A DNA stretch of 64,000 nucleotides from Euryodendron excelsum (GCA_033060915.1 CM065381.1:6733501-6797500), one strand, 5' to 3'. Numbered from the stretch's first letter, positions 1-9,797 are shown. The notes: generated from the sequence alone by a model not told the origin. Numbers and translations: made by a program.

Positions 1-2195
1 TTGGGGGCACTCTTCCTTCATGTTTGGGAAACTTGACTTCTCTTCGCCTAATTGATCTCTCTGATAATCATTTTACTGGAAATATTGCATTGTCACCTCT
101 CAGAAATCTCACATCGCTTGAATATCTTTCTCTTCCAAACAACTTCTTCCAAGTCCCAGTTTCCTTCAGGTCATTTGCTAACCACTCAGACCTCAAGGTC
201 CTCATATGTGATAACAACAGATTGATAGAGGAACCAGTGCTTAACAATTGGACCCCAAAGTTCCAACTAAAGGTTTTTGCTCTTTCAAACTGTACATTGA
301 ACCATCTCGATCTAGCGCCCCCCAACCTTCTTCATTACCAATATGACTTGAGAATTCTCGACCTTTCCCATAACAAAATGAGTGGGACATTCCCAAGCTG
401 GTTGTTGAGGAACAATACGAGACTGGAAAGCATTTACATGAGGGATAACTCCTTCATGGGTCCTTTCATGTTGCCATCCCATCCTAATCCTAACTTGTTT
501 TTAATTGACATCTCCAACAATAACCTAGGAGGTGAAATTCCTGCAAATATGAGTGCAATATTTCCCAATACAGAGACCTTGAATATGTCTAGAAATGTGT
601 TTGAAGGCAACAATATATCCTGTTTCAGTGATATGAAGTTCTTATACAATTTAGACTTGTCTAACAATCGTTTGTTTGGAGTGATACCAGAGCACTCGGC
701 CTTGCGTTGCCCCTCATTGGTGTTCCTCAAAATATCAAATAATAGGTTGCATGGTCAATTATCTCCTACAGTATTCAGTCTATCTCCCCTACAGCAACTA
801 CATTTGGATGGAAACAGTTTTGTGGGAAAGATTCCAGAAAGCTTGTCTAACCTAGACCTATCTTTACTGCTGTTAGATGCCAGTAATAACCAATTCTCAG
901 GGGAGCTTCCTCCATGGATAGGCAACTTGACAAGAATAATGGTGATGGTACTGTCCAGAAATCAATTTCAAGGACCCATACCTGTCGAGTTCTGCAAACT
1001 TGACAGCCTTATGGTTTTCGACCTTTCTGAGAACAACATATCTGGCTCTATACCATCTTGCTTCAACCCACCACTAATTGAACATGTGTATCTGTACAAA
1101 AACCGGTTTCAAGGTCCAATGACTCGGGCTTTTTACAATAACTCTTCGTTGGTTACATTGGATCTAAGAGAGAACTACTTTTCAGGAACCATTCCATCTT
1201 GGATCGGCAGCCTTTCAGCATTGAGAATTCTTCTGTTGAAAGCAAATAGTTTTGAAGGTGAAATTCCTGGTCAGTTGTGCCGATTGAACCGATTATCCAT
1301 AATGGATCTTTCTCTAAATAATCTTTCTGGTTCCTTACCACTTTGCTTGGGCAACATATTTTCTGTGGAAGGCAACGATTTATCATTTGGACCATGTGTA
1401 TTTATAGCATATGGTTATATTGGAGGATCATTGCTGTCATACATGAAGAGCGCCAATTTACTCCAAACAAACAGGGCTTCTTGGTCTCTTGATTCTCAAA
1501 TCCTGTATCCGCAGTCGGATGTCAAGATAGAAGCGGAGTTCACAACCAAAAGTCAGTCCTACTCTTATGAGGGCGGTGTCCTGAATTTCATGTCAGGAAT
1601 TGATCTCTCGTGCAACCAGTTAACGGGTGAAATCCCAACCGAAATTGGGAACTTGAGCAAGATCCGAGCACCAAACCTGTCTCATAACAAGTTGACTGGA
1701 TCAATTCCGACAACATTCTCGAGCCTGAGGCAGGTAGAGAGTTTAGACCTTTCCTACAATGACTTGAGCGGGAGAATCCCCCCTCAACTGATCGAGTTAA
1801 ACTCTTTGGCAGTCTTCAGCGTGGCACACAACAACTTATCAGGCAAGACACCAGACCGGAAAGCTCAGTTTGCAACATTTGAAGAAAGCAGCTATGAGGG
1901 AAATCTTCTACTTTGTGGTCCTCCATTACAGCACAATTGCTCTAAAACTGGATCGTCGTCTCCAATGCCAAATGGCTCGGATGACAAGGCAGAAGACGGT
2001 GGATTAGATATGGCAGTCTTCTTCGTGAGCTTTGTTGTGTCTTACATAACTGCCCTGGTGGCCACTCTTACAATTCTGTGTATAAATCCTTACTGGCGGC
2101 GGGCATGGTTCCACCTCATTGAAGTGAGCATCACCTCAAGCTACAATTTTTGTGTAGATAATCTTCCAAAGCTATTCAAATTCCGAAAGGTATAG
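1..2195 (+). CDS. LRR receptor-like protein (Cuscuta receptor 1-like / RLP15-type), 5' truncated by window
   Basis: Cell-surface receptor-like protein without a kinase domain; family members sense extracellular peptides or pathogen and parasite factors and signal through SOBIR1-type partners (family knowledge). The frame is open from base 3 and already inside an LRR (LPSCLGNLTSLRLIDLS), so the true start lies upstream of the window. Counting from the TTG codon at base 24, about 20 plant-type LRRs (LxxLxLxxNxLxGxIP) run to residue 455. A non-LRR island of about 70 residues follows, then four final LRRs ending near 630 in a LLCGPPL cap. After an acidic juxtamembrane stretch (DDKAEDGG) comes one membrane helix (about 663-687) and a 36-residue basic cytosolic tail starting NPYWRRAWF. 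No kinase follows the stop at 2193-2195. The island plus the NPYWRRAWF tail match the RLP1/13/14/15 and Cuscuta receptor 1 annotation class. Naming the exact ligand would be a guess. Confidence 0.9.
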   Translation, partial: GGTLPSCLGNLTSLRLIDLSDNHFTGNIALSPLRNLTSLEYLSLPNNFFQVPVSFRSFANHSDLKVLICDNNRLIEEPVLNNWTPKFQLKVFALSNCTLNHLDLAPPNLLHYQYDLRILDLSHNKMSGTFPSWLLRNNTRLESIYMRDNSFMGPFMLPSHPNPNLFLIDISNNNLGGEIPANMSAIFPNTETLNMSRNVFEGNNISCFSDMKFLYNLDLSNNRLFGVIPEHSALRCPSLVFLKISNNRLHGQLSPTVFSLSPLQQLHLDGNSFVGKIPESLSNLDLSLLLLDASNNQFSGELPPWIGNLTRIMVMVLSRNQFQGPIPVEFCKLDSLMVFDLSENNISGSIPSCFNPPLIEHVYLYKNRFQGPMTRAFYNNSSLVTLDLRENYFSGTIPSWIGSLSALRILLLKANSFEGEIPGQLCRLNRLSIMDLSLNNLSGSLPLCLGNIFSVEGNDLSFGPCVFIAYGYIGGSLLSYMKSANLLQTNRASWSLDSQILYPQSDVKIEAEFTTKSQSYSYEGGVLNFMSGIDLSCNQLTGEIPTEIGNLSKIRAPNLSHNKLTGSIPTTFSSLRQVESLDLSYNDLSGRIPPQLIELNSLAVFSVAHNNLSGKTPDRKAQFATFEESSYEGNLLLCGPPLQHNCSKTGSSSPMPNGSDDKAEDGGLDMAVFFVSFVVSYITALVATLTILCINPYWRRAWFHLIEVSITSSYNFCVDNLPKLFKFRKV

Positions 2196-2935
2196 CTCAT
2201 CGTGCAGAATCAAGGCTATTTTTATTTAGTGAAATTCTGGCAGAAATATTGTAGTGTTGCATTTTCTTTTTCAACACAATATGGCAGAAATATTTTTATA
2301 TTTTCTTATTTGTTATGTATATGAATGTAAAATTCATAACTTACTAAAAACAAGATGAAAACAACTAAATAAGGTCACAATTATAATACAACAACTAACA
2401 AATTAAGGATTTGAAGAATTGCATTTAGGTGTTTCAAAGTTTTAAAATTTATAAATTCAACTCCTTTTAATAATAACATTTCAACTTCGTTGTATCCCAA
2501 AATATGTCCAACTTGTGGATACGCGTGTCCACAATGTATCTGAGAAGTGTCTACTAAAAAAAATATCATAAATATTGGACATGTTAATTGCCGTGTCCAA
2601 GGAATATGTGTGTCCGACACAGGTATGGCACCCTAAACAGTGTGTTCGTGTTTCCTAAGTTGCAAGGGAGAGAGAGAGAAGCTAATGGCTTGAAGTATTA
2701 GCTACATCCCACAAATTAAAAAGGGAACACTTGAGGGGAAAGTGGTGGAATGACCCAGTCAAGGGGACGCTTCTATTCTCATTACAGTCACTTTGGCCTA
2801 AATTAATCTCTTGTTTCTTGGTTATGATGGTTAATCTTTGTTTACAGCATTTGAGAATTTAGTGTTTCACTAAATCATATAGTTGGTGTCTATGGAAGCA
2901 TTTCTCTTTATTCCCTTCCAATCTGCAAACCTTAA
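2196..2935. other. Intergenic, AT-rich; holds one dispersed-repeat copy
   Basis: 3' flank of the receptor-like gene. Apart from the family A repeat copy at about 2490-2645, no gene or structured element was recognised. Confidence 0.6.
2490..2645. repeat. Dispersed repeat family A, short copy (GTCCGACAC-type)
   Basis: Contains words such as gtgtccgacacaggta and cgtgtccacaatg. These recur, more or less diverged, at about 11255-11665, 22265-22635 and 23885-24245. No coding capacity or clear terminal repeats were seen. It is probably a non-autonomous transposable element of unknown class. Confidence 0.5.
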
Positions 2936-2983
2936 GCTATGTTTGGTAAAGGGCATGGAATGAGAATTGAAGGAAACTTTGAA

Positions 2984-3424
2984 TGAAAGGTTATTCTCAT
3001 CCTCTTGTTAGATTGTCTAGTGGGAATAGAATGATTATTCCCATTTTCCTGTTTGGCAAAAGCAATTAATAATGCTAGAATCAAATGCAATTTTAGAATT
3101 ACAAAATGTAAATTAGATGTTATATTATATATAGAATATTTTAAGTATTATTATAAAAGTTGAAAATGGCTTTAAAGATACCATTAAGTTCACAAAAAAA
3201 AAAAGAAGAGCAACTGCAAGCATAATTTACAACATTTATCTCCTCTGCCTTACCCGGTTGAAGTGTAGGGCAAGCACATCCCTAATCCTTTGCCCATTCT
3301 CATCCACCTCTCCTTCAAATGGAGGAAACTGATCTTGGTCTCTTGACCACCCCACATTCTCCTCAGGAAATGCCTCACTACACTTGACAAGAAAATTGTG
3401 CAGAAGACAGCAAGTCACAATAAT
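2984..3424. repeat. Tandem duplication, copy 1 (MITE-like segment plus 3' end of ALP1-like gene)
   Basis: The block from aaaggttattctcat (2986) through the ALP1 C-terminal codons to about 3424 is repeated at 3425-4090 with few differences. Its first part (2985-3160) recurs at 3427-3600 and its second part (3165-3424) at 3830-4090. The two outer breakpoints share the word aatgaaagg (2983-2991 and about 4085-4093), suggesting a microhomology-mediated tandem duplication. Copy 2 carries about 225 bp of extra sequence at 3600-3828. Confidence 0.85.
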
Positions 3425-3425
3425 A
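3236..3425 (-). pseudogene. Duplicated C-terminal fragment of the ALP1-like gene
   Basis: Encodes 60 residues nearly identical to the last 60 of the gene at 3900-5240. Only two changes were noticed by eye (Leu to Phe in EALPEEN and in DQDQLPPF). The frame is intact to the stop, but there is no promoter, no start and no DDE core, so it is a fragment created by the tandem duplication and not a gene. The few differences point to a fairly young event. Confidence 0.85.
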
Positions 3426-4090
3426 AAAGGTTATTCTCATTCTCTTGTTAGATTACCTAGTGTGAATGGAATGATCACTTCCATTGTCCTGTTTGGTAAA
3501 AGCAATTAATAATGCTAGAATCGAATGCAATTTTAGAATTACAAAATGTAAATTAGATATTATATTATATATAGAATATTTTAAGTATTATATATTATTG
3601 GGCGTTTGGTAAAGCAGCGTAGGCTTTGGTGGTAGTGCCGGCGGCGGCAGTGGATGGAGGTTGTTGGCGGCGGCAGTGGATGGAGGCAGTGGTGGCGGCG
3701 GCAATGAATGGGGTGGTAGTGGTGGTGGTGGTCATTTTTCAAACTACATGAACATTATTCTCAGGTAAATCTCAATCCACTTATCCAAACCAGTCAATAA
3801 GAACACCAAAATGATCAACTATAAAAGATGAAAATAGCTTTAAAGATACCATTAAGTTCACAAAAAAAGAAGAGCAACCGCAAGCATAATTTACAACATT
3901 TATCTCCTCTGCCTTACCCGATTGAAGTGTAGGGCAAGCACATCCCTAATCCTTTGCCCATTCTCATCCACCTCTCCTTCAAATGGAGGAAGCTGATCTT
4001 GGTCTCTTGACCACCCCACATTCTCCTCAGGCAATGCCTCACTACACTTGACAAGAAAATTGTGCAGAAGACAGCAAGTCACAATAATGA
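3425..4090. repeat. Tandem duplication, copy 2 (includes the real ALP1 3' end)
   Basis: Second copy of the block at 2984-3424. It differs mainly by the additional GC-rich segment at 3600-3828. The last about 190 bases of the functional ALP1-like CDS lie in it. Confidence 0.85.
3600..3828. repeat. GGT/GGC-rich segment present in only one duplication copy
   Basis: Begins gggcgtttggtaaagcagcg and contains imperfect GGCGGCGGCAGTGGATGGA repeats and (GGT)n. It is absent from the equivalent place in copy 1 (between about 3160 and 3165). It is either an insertion into copy 2 or a deletion from copy 1. The gtttggtaa start resembles MITE ends in this window, but no matching inverted end was found. Confidence 0.5.
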
Positions 4091-5240
4091 AAGGGAACGA
4101 CTCAATGCATTCCTCCTTCCACCGCTTCGATAGAAGCTGCCACCGCGCCCGAACTCTCCCAAATGCTGTCCCAACCAGTTCCATTCCTTGTCTATGAACT
4201 GAATTGAATGCCCTTTCTGAGGAATTCAACACATTCTTATCATCTGATTTAGCATATGGAGTGAGAAGCCATGGCAAGAGAGGGAAACAAGAATCACCCA
4301 GTACGTATTGAGGGATTGAATTTCCATCACTGAGCTCAAAAGATGGCCCATTCAACACCTCCCTCGATTCCTCAACACCCGAAAACAACTTCGATTGGCG
4401 TAAGATTGTTTCGGGTTTCATTGTATTGGGCCATCCGGCTGATATATCCAAGAACCTCCCTTCTGAGTCTACCAATGCCTGAACCACCAATGAGCCATTT
4501 TCCCCCAACAAATCACCATCAACCTGAAACTGATCAAACCCCAAAACCCCACAGCAATTCGGAAGTGAAATCCACCCAAAACCCACTACAATTCGGTTGA
4601 TATCAGATCGAAATTCGAACAAATGACCCAACCTGTCGTTGATTACCTTACAGACCATGTAAAATGTGCGACACGCGGTGGCGGAATCGAGCATGAACCG
4701 CCGGGCGACGGACTTGTACGAGGCGCCGTGGGAGAGGCGGAAGAGGGCGGCGGCGAGCGCGTAATTTGGGGGGATCGGAGAGAGACAGTTGAGGGAAGGG
4801 GTGAGGAGCCTCAGAAGGAGAGTGAATGAGGACTTGGACATGCGAAATGCGTCGACCCATCGGGGGTCGTAGTCGGCGGAGGCGGCGGAGAGGAAGCGGT
4901 GGAACCAGCAGGGAGGAGGGGTTGAGGAGGAGGGGGATGGGTTTAATGGAACGGAGAGAGCGGGGGGGTTAAGGAGAGAGAGGAGTTTAGAGAGAGAAAG
5001 TGAGGTGGAAGAGATTTTGGATTCGAGGGTTAGGGTTTGAGAGGGGAGGAGTTGGAGGTCGTGCCGGGAGAGGAAGGAGTGGGCAGCGGTGGTGGCAGAG
5101 GCGACGAGGGAGATGAGTTGGGTAAGGTCTTGTCGGCGGCCGCGGTGGTTGTGGTGGTGAAGGGCATTTTGGCGTTTTTTGTTTCCGCCTCTGGCGGTGG
5201 ATTTGGCGGCGTTGTTTCTTCTTCCTCCGCCAGCGGCCAT
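3900..5240 (-). CDS. ALP1-like protein, domesticated Harbinger (HARBI1) transposase
   Basis: Single-exon, 446-residue member of the plant ALP1/HARBI1-like family. In Arabidopsis, ALP1 is a transposase-derived subunit of Polycomb PRC2 (family knowledge). The N-terminus is basic and low complexity (1-35). A helical region (about 125-215; YALAAALFRLSHGASYKSVARRF) corresponds to the DNA-binding or helix-turn-helix-like part, and residues 220-395 to the degenerate DDE_4 nuclease fold. The second acid is kept (VLGDSCFPLLPWL, D316). The first site, normally IDGTH, reads LGFDQF, so Asp is Gly at 234. The third, normally VERAFG, reads LVGTAFG, so Glu is Gly at 357. Two of three catalytic acids are therefore gone, as expected for a domesticated rather than mobile protein. 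No inverted repeats flank it. Its 3' end lies in a local tandem duplication. Confidence 0.88.
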   Translation of the reverse strand: MAAGGGRRNNAAKSTARGGNKKRQNALHHHNHRGRRQDLTQLISLVASATTAAHSFLSRHDLQLLPSQTLTLESKISSTSLSLSKLLSLLNPPALSVPLNPSPSSSTPPPCWFHRFLSAASADYDPRWVDAFRMSKSSFTLLLRLLTPSLNCLSPIPPNYALAAALFRLSHGASYKSVARRFMLDSATACRTFYMVCKVINDRLGHLFEFRSDINRIVVGFGWISLPNCCGVLGFDQFQVDGDLLGENGSLVVQALVDSEGRFLDISAGWPNTMKPETILRQSKLFSGVEESREVLNGPSFELSDGNSIPQYVLGDSCFPLLPWLLTPYAKSDDKNVLNSSERAFNSVHRQGMELVGTAFGRVRARWQLLSKRWKEECIESFPFIIVTCCLLHNFLVKCSEALPEENVGWSRDQDQLPPFEGEVDENGQRIRDVLALHFNRVRQRR

Positions 5241-6129
5241 GGTTGTGCTTTGGAGTTATCAGTGACAATGTCACTGTCATTTCCCAAATAAAGTGTTATT
5301 GATAAGCCACGTTTGGCAAACTGGTTGAATCATTTGAAGAAAAATAAAATAAAATAAAATAAAAATATAAAAAAAAAGGAGGAAAAAAATAAAACACAAA
5401 AATTTTATGCTAATATAAAGATTTGCTTAGAACAAAAATTCAAAGATTAATAGAGAAAATGTTTATTGTATTGCCAAACCTAGTATTTCAACTAGTTATA
5501 CATTAAGAATTAATATTATTTTCTTTTTTAACATAAGATAAAAGTTATTTTTTTTACTATAATTACCACTTAGAGAAAATAAAATTCATATATTTTCAAT
5601 TTGCAAAAAGATTGCCAGCATTCATGTTAAAGCCAGATGAACCTTGCATGTGGTATAACTTCAATCGCTACAGATTCGGTAAGAGGGCAACCACAAGAGG
5701 TTGGCCTAATGATCCAAGCACGAGAAGGAAATTTAATCACTTTTTACGTATATTTGTGGTCAATTATTATTTCGTATAATACATAAAATTTATACGAGTG
5801 ACTACGTAGGTGTTCAAGAAATAGCCGATTAAAAGTTTAGAAGTTAGAACCTTATACCACTGGGTCCACCTACATGGAACCTTGATTTGGGCCCACCCCG
5901 AGAAACATACACCCAACCAATACTAATCCAGCTCATGGCCCAAAGCTCAGCAAAACTAAATATAACATACAATTTGCCTAGCTTCACAGTAGACCAACTA
6001 CTACCATCATCTAAGTGGGGGAACACTGCTATCTCTATTTAGCACATCCAAATGCAAGTGTTACTTCTGTTACTTTAATAAACACAAAGTATAAAAGTAA
6101 GTTTATAATTGAACTGTTAATCCTTTATC
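5241..6129. other. Intergenic, AT-rich
   Basis: Upstream region of the minus-strand ALP1-like gene, then AT-rich sequence. At about 5745-5840, words (tgtggtcaattattatttcgtataatac) resemble 28970-29050, so it carries a degenerate piece of a dispersed repeat. No gene seen. Confidence 0.5.
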
Positions 6130-7220
6130 CATCTATCCCATGGGGTTAGGCCAATGGGGAGAGCCAAGGATCTCTTTAAGAGGTTTTAGATTCGACTCTT
6201 GCTTGAGGCTAGGGCCAGCTCAACATGGTTCAAGGCCTTAGGCAATAATTTTAAATGAAGCTTTTTATATGTGTTTAATATTATCATAAAAATTATTTTA
6301 TTTTATAAATCGGTGTTTTTTTTCTTCTAAAGTTTACTAGTGTGCTAATTTTGTAGCTATTATTTTATAGCAGTCATTTTTCTCATTTAGACCAAGGCCT
6401 CTTTTTTCAAAAATAAAAAATTAGTAAAACTACTAGAGCCTTAAAACTATGCAAGGTTTTAAAAAGTTTGAAGTCTTTAAAAAAAATTTATTTGTATAAT
6501 TTTTTGTTAAGCTAATATATTTTTTAAGTAAACTAGGCAAGTTGGTTTCATGCTCTCTTTTTTCTAATGAATCTTCTTTTCTTACCTAAATTAAAGCATT
6601 TTTTTAAAAAAGAAGATGTGGAAACTATATTTGACTTTGATTGTAGTATATAATGTTTTAATATTTTAGAGGCCTTCAAAAAAAGTTTATTTGTAGACTG
6701 TACTAATTATTTATTAAATAGGAGTTTTTTCTTTTGAAGTTCATTAGGACACTATGTTTTGAACTCTTTTTTTTTAAAAGATAGTTTTCTTTTCATTTAG
6801 ACTTAGGCCTTTTTTTTACCCTAAAGATGTAAAAACTATATAAGACCCTACTAGGTTTTAAAGTAGGTTTTAAAAAAAAATTAGGACCTTAAAAAATTAA
6901 ACTCCCTTTTTTTAACAAATAACTTTTTATAAAAATTATATAAAACTTTATTAAGTTTTAAAAAATCTTGAAACTATAAATAATTGGGAGCCCTAGGTGA
7001 TGACCTAATTGGCCTATTGAAAGAGCGGCCTGCTTGAGGCAAGTGTGCACTTGTGGTGGTTTCATCCCACGGTGGCTTCAGCCTCACCTGTTACTTAGCA
7101 TAACTACTTTCTCCAACGCTCTCAGGCCAAAAAAATTATCCGGCGCTCCAGTAGCTGTAAACCTAAACGGTAGTTCAAATCTTTTACCATATGTAATATT
7201 CGAAAACATTTGCCGTGTAT
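6130..7220 (+). mobile_element. tRNA-derived SINE remnant, split by a hAT element
   Basis: A Pol III-like head is visible at 6139-6200: A-box-like taggccaatgggg and B-box-like agattcgactctt. Removing the inserted hAT element (6210-7032) joins it to aagtgtgcacttgtggtggtttcatcccac. The same body occurs at 28700-29060 (aagaggtcataggtttaactcttg ... agtgcacattatggtggtt). The 3' limit is uncertain. Confidence 0.6.
6210..7032. mobile_element. Non-autonomous hAT element (823 bp) with 8-bp target duplication
   Basis: The ends are TAGGGCCAGCTC at the left and AAGAGCGGCCTG at the right (reverse complement CAGGCCGCTCTT), an imperfect terminal inverted repeat. It is flanked by the exact 8-bp repeat cttgaggc at 6202-6209 and 7033-7040. 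The interior is AT-rich with no open frame. GGGCC(A/G)GC-type ends and 8-bp duplications are typical of plant hAT elements. Confidence 0.82.
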
Positions 7221-7439
7221 GTCAAAAAAATCAGACTATTGGGTACTGATTGTTTGAAGTGTTGCACAGACGACTGTAAAGATTTCTATGATAGCTACAT
7301 CTTCTAGCGAAGCTGCAAGGTACGTAACAGAGGGGTAAGCCCTTTTTAGAGGGTGTTAATGCTCTTTCACCTAGGATGTATATTAGGAGATTAGAGAAAA
7401 TACAAGTAATCTAGTTAGTATCCCCGTGAAAAGTTAAGG

Positions 7440-7675
7440 GTCTGTTTGAAAGTATTTTTTGTTTCTGTTTTTTATTTTTTTAAAAATAAAAATATAAAAA
7501 AAAATACTAAAATAAATGTATTTTCTGATACTATAACATTGATATAGTACTTTTAGCAAAACAGTAACCTATAAATCTCATCATTAGACTATAAAAAACA
7601 AAAAACAAAAATAAAAAATAGAAAAATACAATAAAAAATAAAAACTGACAACACTTCTAAAACAATATTTAAGGA
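7440..7675 (-). mobile_element. MITE, same family as 49020-49294
   Basis: Left end gggtctgtttgaaagta and right end aactgacaacacttctaaaac are approximate inverted repeats. The interior, read on the minus strand (tttataggttactgttttg), matches the interior of the MITE at 49020-49294 (tttataggttattgttgta). No clear target duplication seen. Confidence 0.6.
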
Positions 7676-7916
7676 ATTTGCCACACGTATTTACATATGC
7701 TCTCGGAGCATGAGAGTTTTTCTTTTCTCGGGTTGTGAGACTATAATTTAGTTAAATTATATTTTGTTTTCTCTCAGTCGTCACCTGGCCAATCTTTATG
7801 AGAGCTGCCTTTAAACTTGAGCTGGTATTTCTTTATGTTTTGCATTCGGTACTTGGGTGTAAAAGGATCTTTTTAGCTTAATCTAGCTAGGTTTAGTGTC
7901 CGGATGTATTCTCTCC
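7676..7916. other. Unassigned intergenic sequence
   Basis: No gene, repeat or motif recognised. Confidence 0.4.
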
Positions 7917-8108
7917 TTAGGGGTGTTTGTATAGAAAATTTATAAGTTATAAGATATAAGTTAATTTTAAGAAGTTATTTTTTTAAGTAGTTTTTTTAAA
8001 AAATATAATTCGACATAAGCAGTTTTTTTAAATTATTTTTTTATCATTACTTAAACATAATTTTAAAAACTCATAAGCTATTAAATAAGCTGTATTCAAA
8101 TACCCTCT
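7917..8108. mobile_element. MITE with ataagtt-rich inverted ends
   Basis: The left end (ggggtgtttgtatag, then ttataagttataag) and the right end (taagctgtattcaaataccctc) are inverted relatives. A second member of the family is at about 62045-62180. No coding content. Confidence 0.6.
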
Positions 8109-8840
8109 TAAAAGTTATCCGGAACTTCATCGTAATATCTTATTTTTTCAAAGAATAAATTGCTTGCTAACCCAAAAAAATAAAAGAATACCTATTATGA
8201 AGATTGCATGAAGAAAAACTGGTGTTCTGTCTAGAATTTGTTGGTTTCATCCCTGAAGAGAAGGAAAAGTTCCCTTCTGTCGAAGCCGAAGTTGATGTTG
8301 GATGGTAATGGGCGATACAAAAGGAAACCATAAATTAGTTTGAGAATTCAAATCGGAGACTATCAAATTCAACTGAAATGAAAATAAGAATTTTGGAACT
8401 CAAAGAAAAAAAAATTGTAAAGAGAGGTGGCACGAGTTTACCTATTATTTAAAAACTAAATGCGAAATAATAAAAATAAGTGGCTTAGTGATAGGCTCAT
8501 CTTTATGTTTATCTACGTGGATTGCGGCCCTCTACAATCTCAAGAAAGCAATTGGTTGAAGGTCAAAACACTCTATCAAAAAGTCATTTAATTTTATTTT
8601 ATATTTTTTATAGATTATGTGATCAGGAGTATCTGAGCTAACTTTTATATATCTCGACTAATTCTCTTCTTAGCAAGTCAACAACATGTCATCCACATAA
8701 AGATTAGGGGACACGCTAGGAATAGGGGATTCACAAGACAAAAGAGTTGCTAAGTTTTAAACTCAGACATATACGTGTGCAAGTTTTTTTCTTTTTTGAC
8801 TACAGGGTGTTCAAATCTTTAACCGACTTTATTTTTAAGA
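8109..8840. other. Intergenic, nothing recognised
   Basis: AT-rich, without supported genes. Short open frames here show no protein-like composition. Confidence 0.4.
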
Positions 8841-8844
8841 ACGA

Positions 8845-8980
8845 GTAATGTTATACATACAAAAAAAATTCATACAAAATTTATTACTAAAATAATGTGA
8901 TTGAATTAGAGTCATTCACTTTAAAACAAACTATTTATCAGATGACTCTTAGTTATAAAAATACACTGTCACGTCCTTCT
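8845..8980. repeat. Dispersed repeat family C, copy 1
   Basis: The words gtaatgttatacatacaaaa, ttcactttaaaacaaa and gatgactcttagttataaaaat recur at about 29215-29395 and 29400-29590. Probably a degraded MITE family. Confidence 0.55.
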
Positions 8981-8989
8981 AGTGAGATT

Positions 8990-9480
8990 AATAAGGTCGT
9001 AAACGAATTGAGTCGAGTCGAGTAGTAGGTTGTTTAAGTTTGGTTTAAAAATTTTAACAAGTTTGAATTAAGGCTCGTTTGGTATAGTTTTTTTGTCAAG
9101 CTTTTTCTAAGTTTAAAAGTAAAAAAGTCAAATTTTTGTAACTTTTTTGCTTTTTTAGCTTTACTTTAGCCAAAGATAAGTAAAAAGCAAAAATATCAGA
9201 TTTTTTTTTATATTTTTGCTTAAAAGCTTAAAAAAAGCTAGTCAAAAAACCGCTACCAAACAGACCCTTAAGCTTGACTTGTTTAATTTTCAAGTCGATT
9301 TCAAACGAGTTTTAATTCACTTGATCAGAGTCGAACTTGAATATCTTGAATTTTTTAGTACACATAAGTTAATTGAGTCGAACTCAAAAAATTATTAAGT
9401 ATTTAAATATTTTTAACGAACTGAAACGCGAGCCGAACTTGAGTAATTGAGTAATTTGGTTAGTTTTCAATAAGAAGATT
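8990..9480. repeat. GAGTCGAGTCGA / GAGCCGAACTTGAG repeat, interrupted by a MITE
   Basis: A widespread plant repeat type, recognisable by cgaattgagtcgagtcgagt, cgatttcaaacgagtttt and cgagccgaacttgag. Diverged pieces recur at 38815-38890 and 52375-52490. A 196-bp MITE sits in it at 9072-9267. Confidence 0.55.
9072..9267. mobile_element. 196-bp MITE flanked by TTAA
   Basis: The ends GGCTCGTTTGGTATAG and, reverse complemented, GGGTCTGTTTGGTAGCG continue as inverted repeats (gtcaagctttttc / aaaaaagctagtc). TTAA flanks both ends (9068-9071 and 9268-9271), consistent with a TTA/TAA-type Harbinger (Tourist) insertion. Confidence 0.75.
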
Positions 9481-9658
9481 TTTTGTATTATTTTTTTTAA
9501 ATAATAGCATTTTTCTTTACAAGAATCCCAGGAACAAGAATCCCCAGTTTTATTAAAAAATTTCATCGGCTAAATGGGACAAGCCTTGCTAGAAAAAGCC
9601 AATTGAGTCCCCAAGAACAAGAAAAACCCCATACCTTAGTCCCCAAGAAAACGCCATC

Positions 9659-9668
9659 GTATATATAT
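9659..9668 (+). promoter_or_regulatory. Candidate TATA box of the NUB1-like gene
   Basis: TATATATAT lies about 130 bp before the ATG at 9798, followed by a pyrimidine-rich leader (ttctcttctttcagttctct). Position and composition fit a core promoter; no transcript start is known. Confidence 0.4.
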
Positions 9669-9797
9669 TTGGCTAATGCGTATACATAGAGCCCAATGAA
9701 TTTCTTCTCTTTCAGTTCTCTTCTTTACCAAAGTAGCCCGCAAAAGACCTCACATCGAATATAGTATTGCTGGTCTTTCACTCTCTAGAAAGCAATC

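Noticed and set aside
4987..5287. Pro/Arg-rich minus-strand and Gly-rich plus-strand frames
   Set aside because: Shadow frames of the GC-rich 5' part of the ALP1-like CDS.
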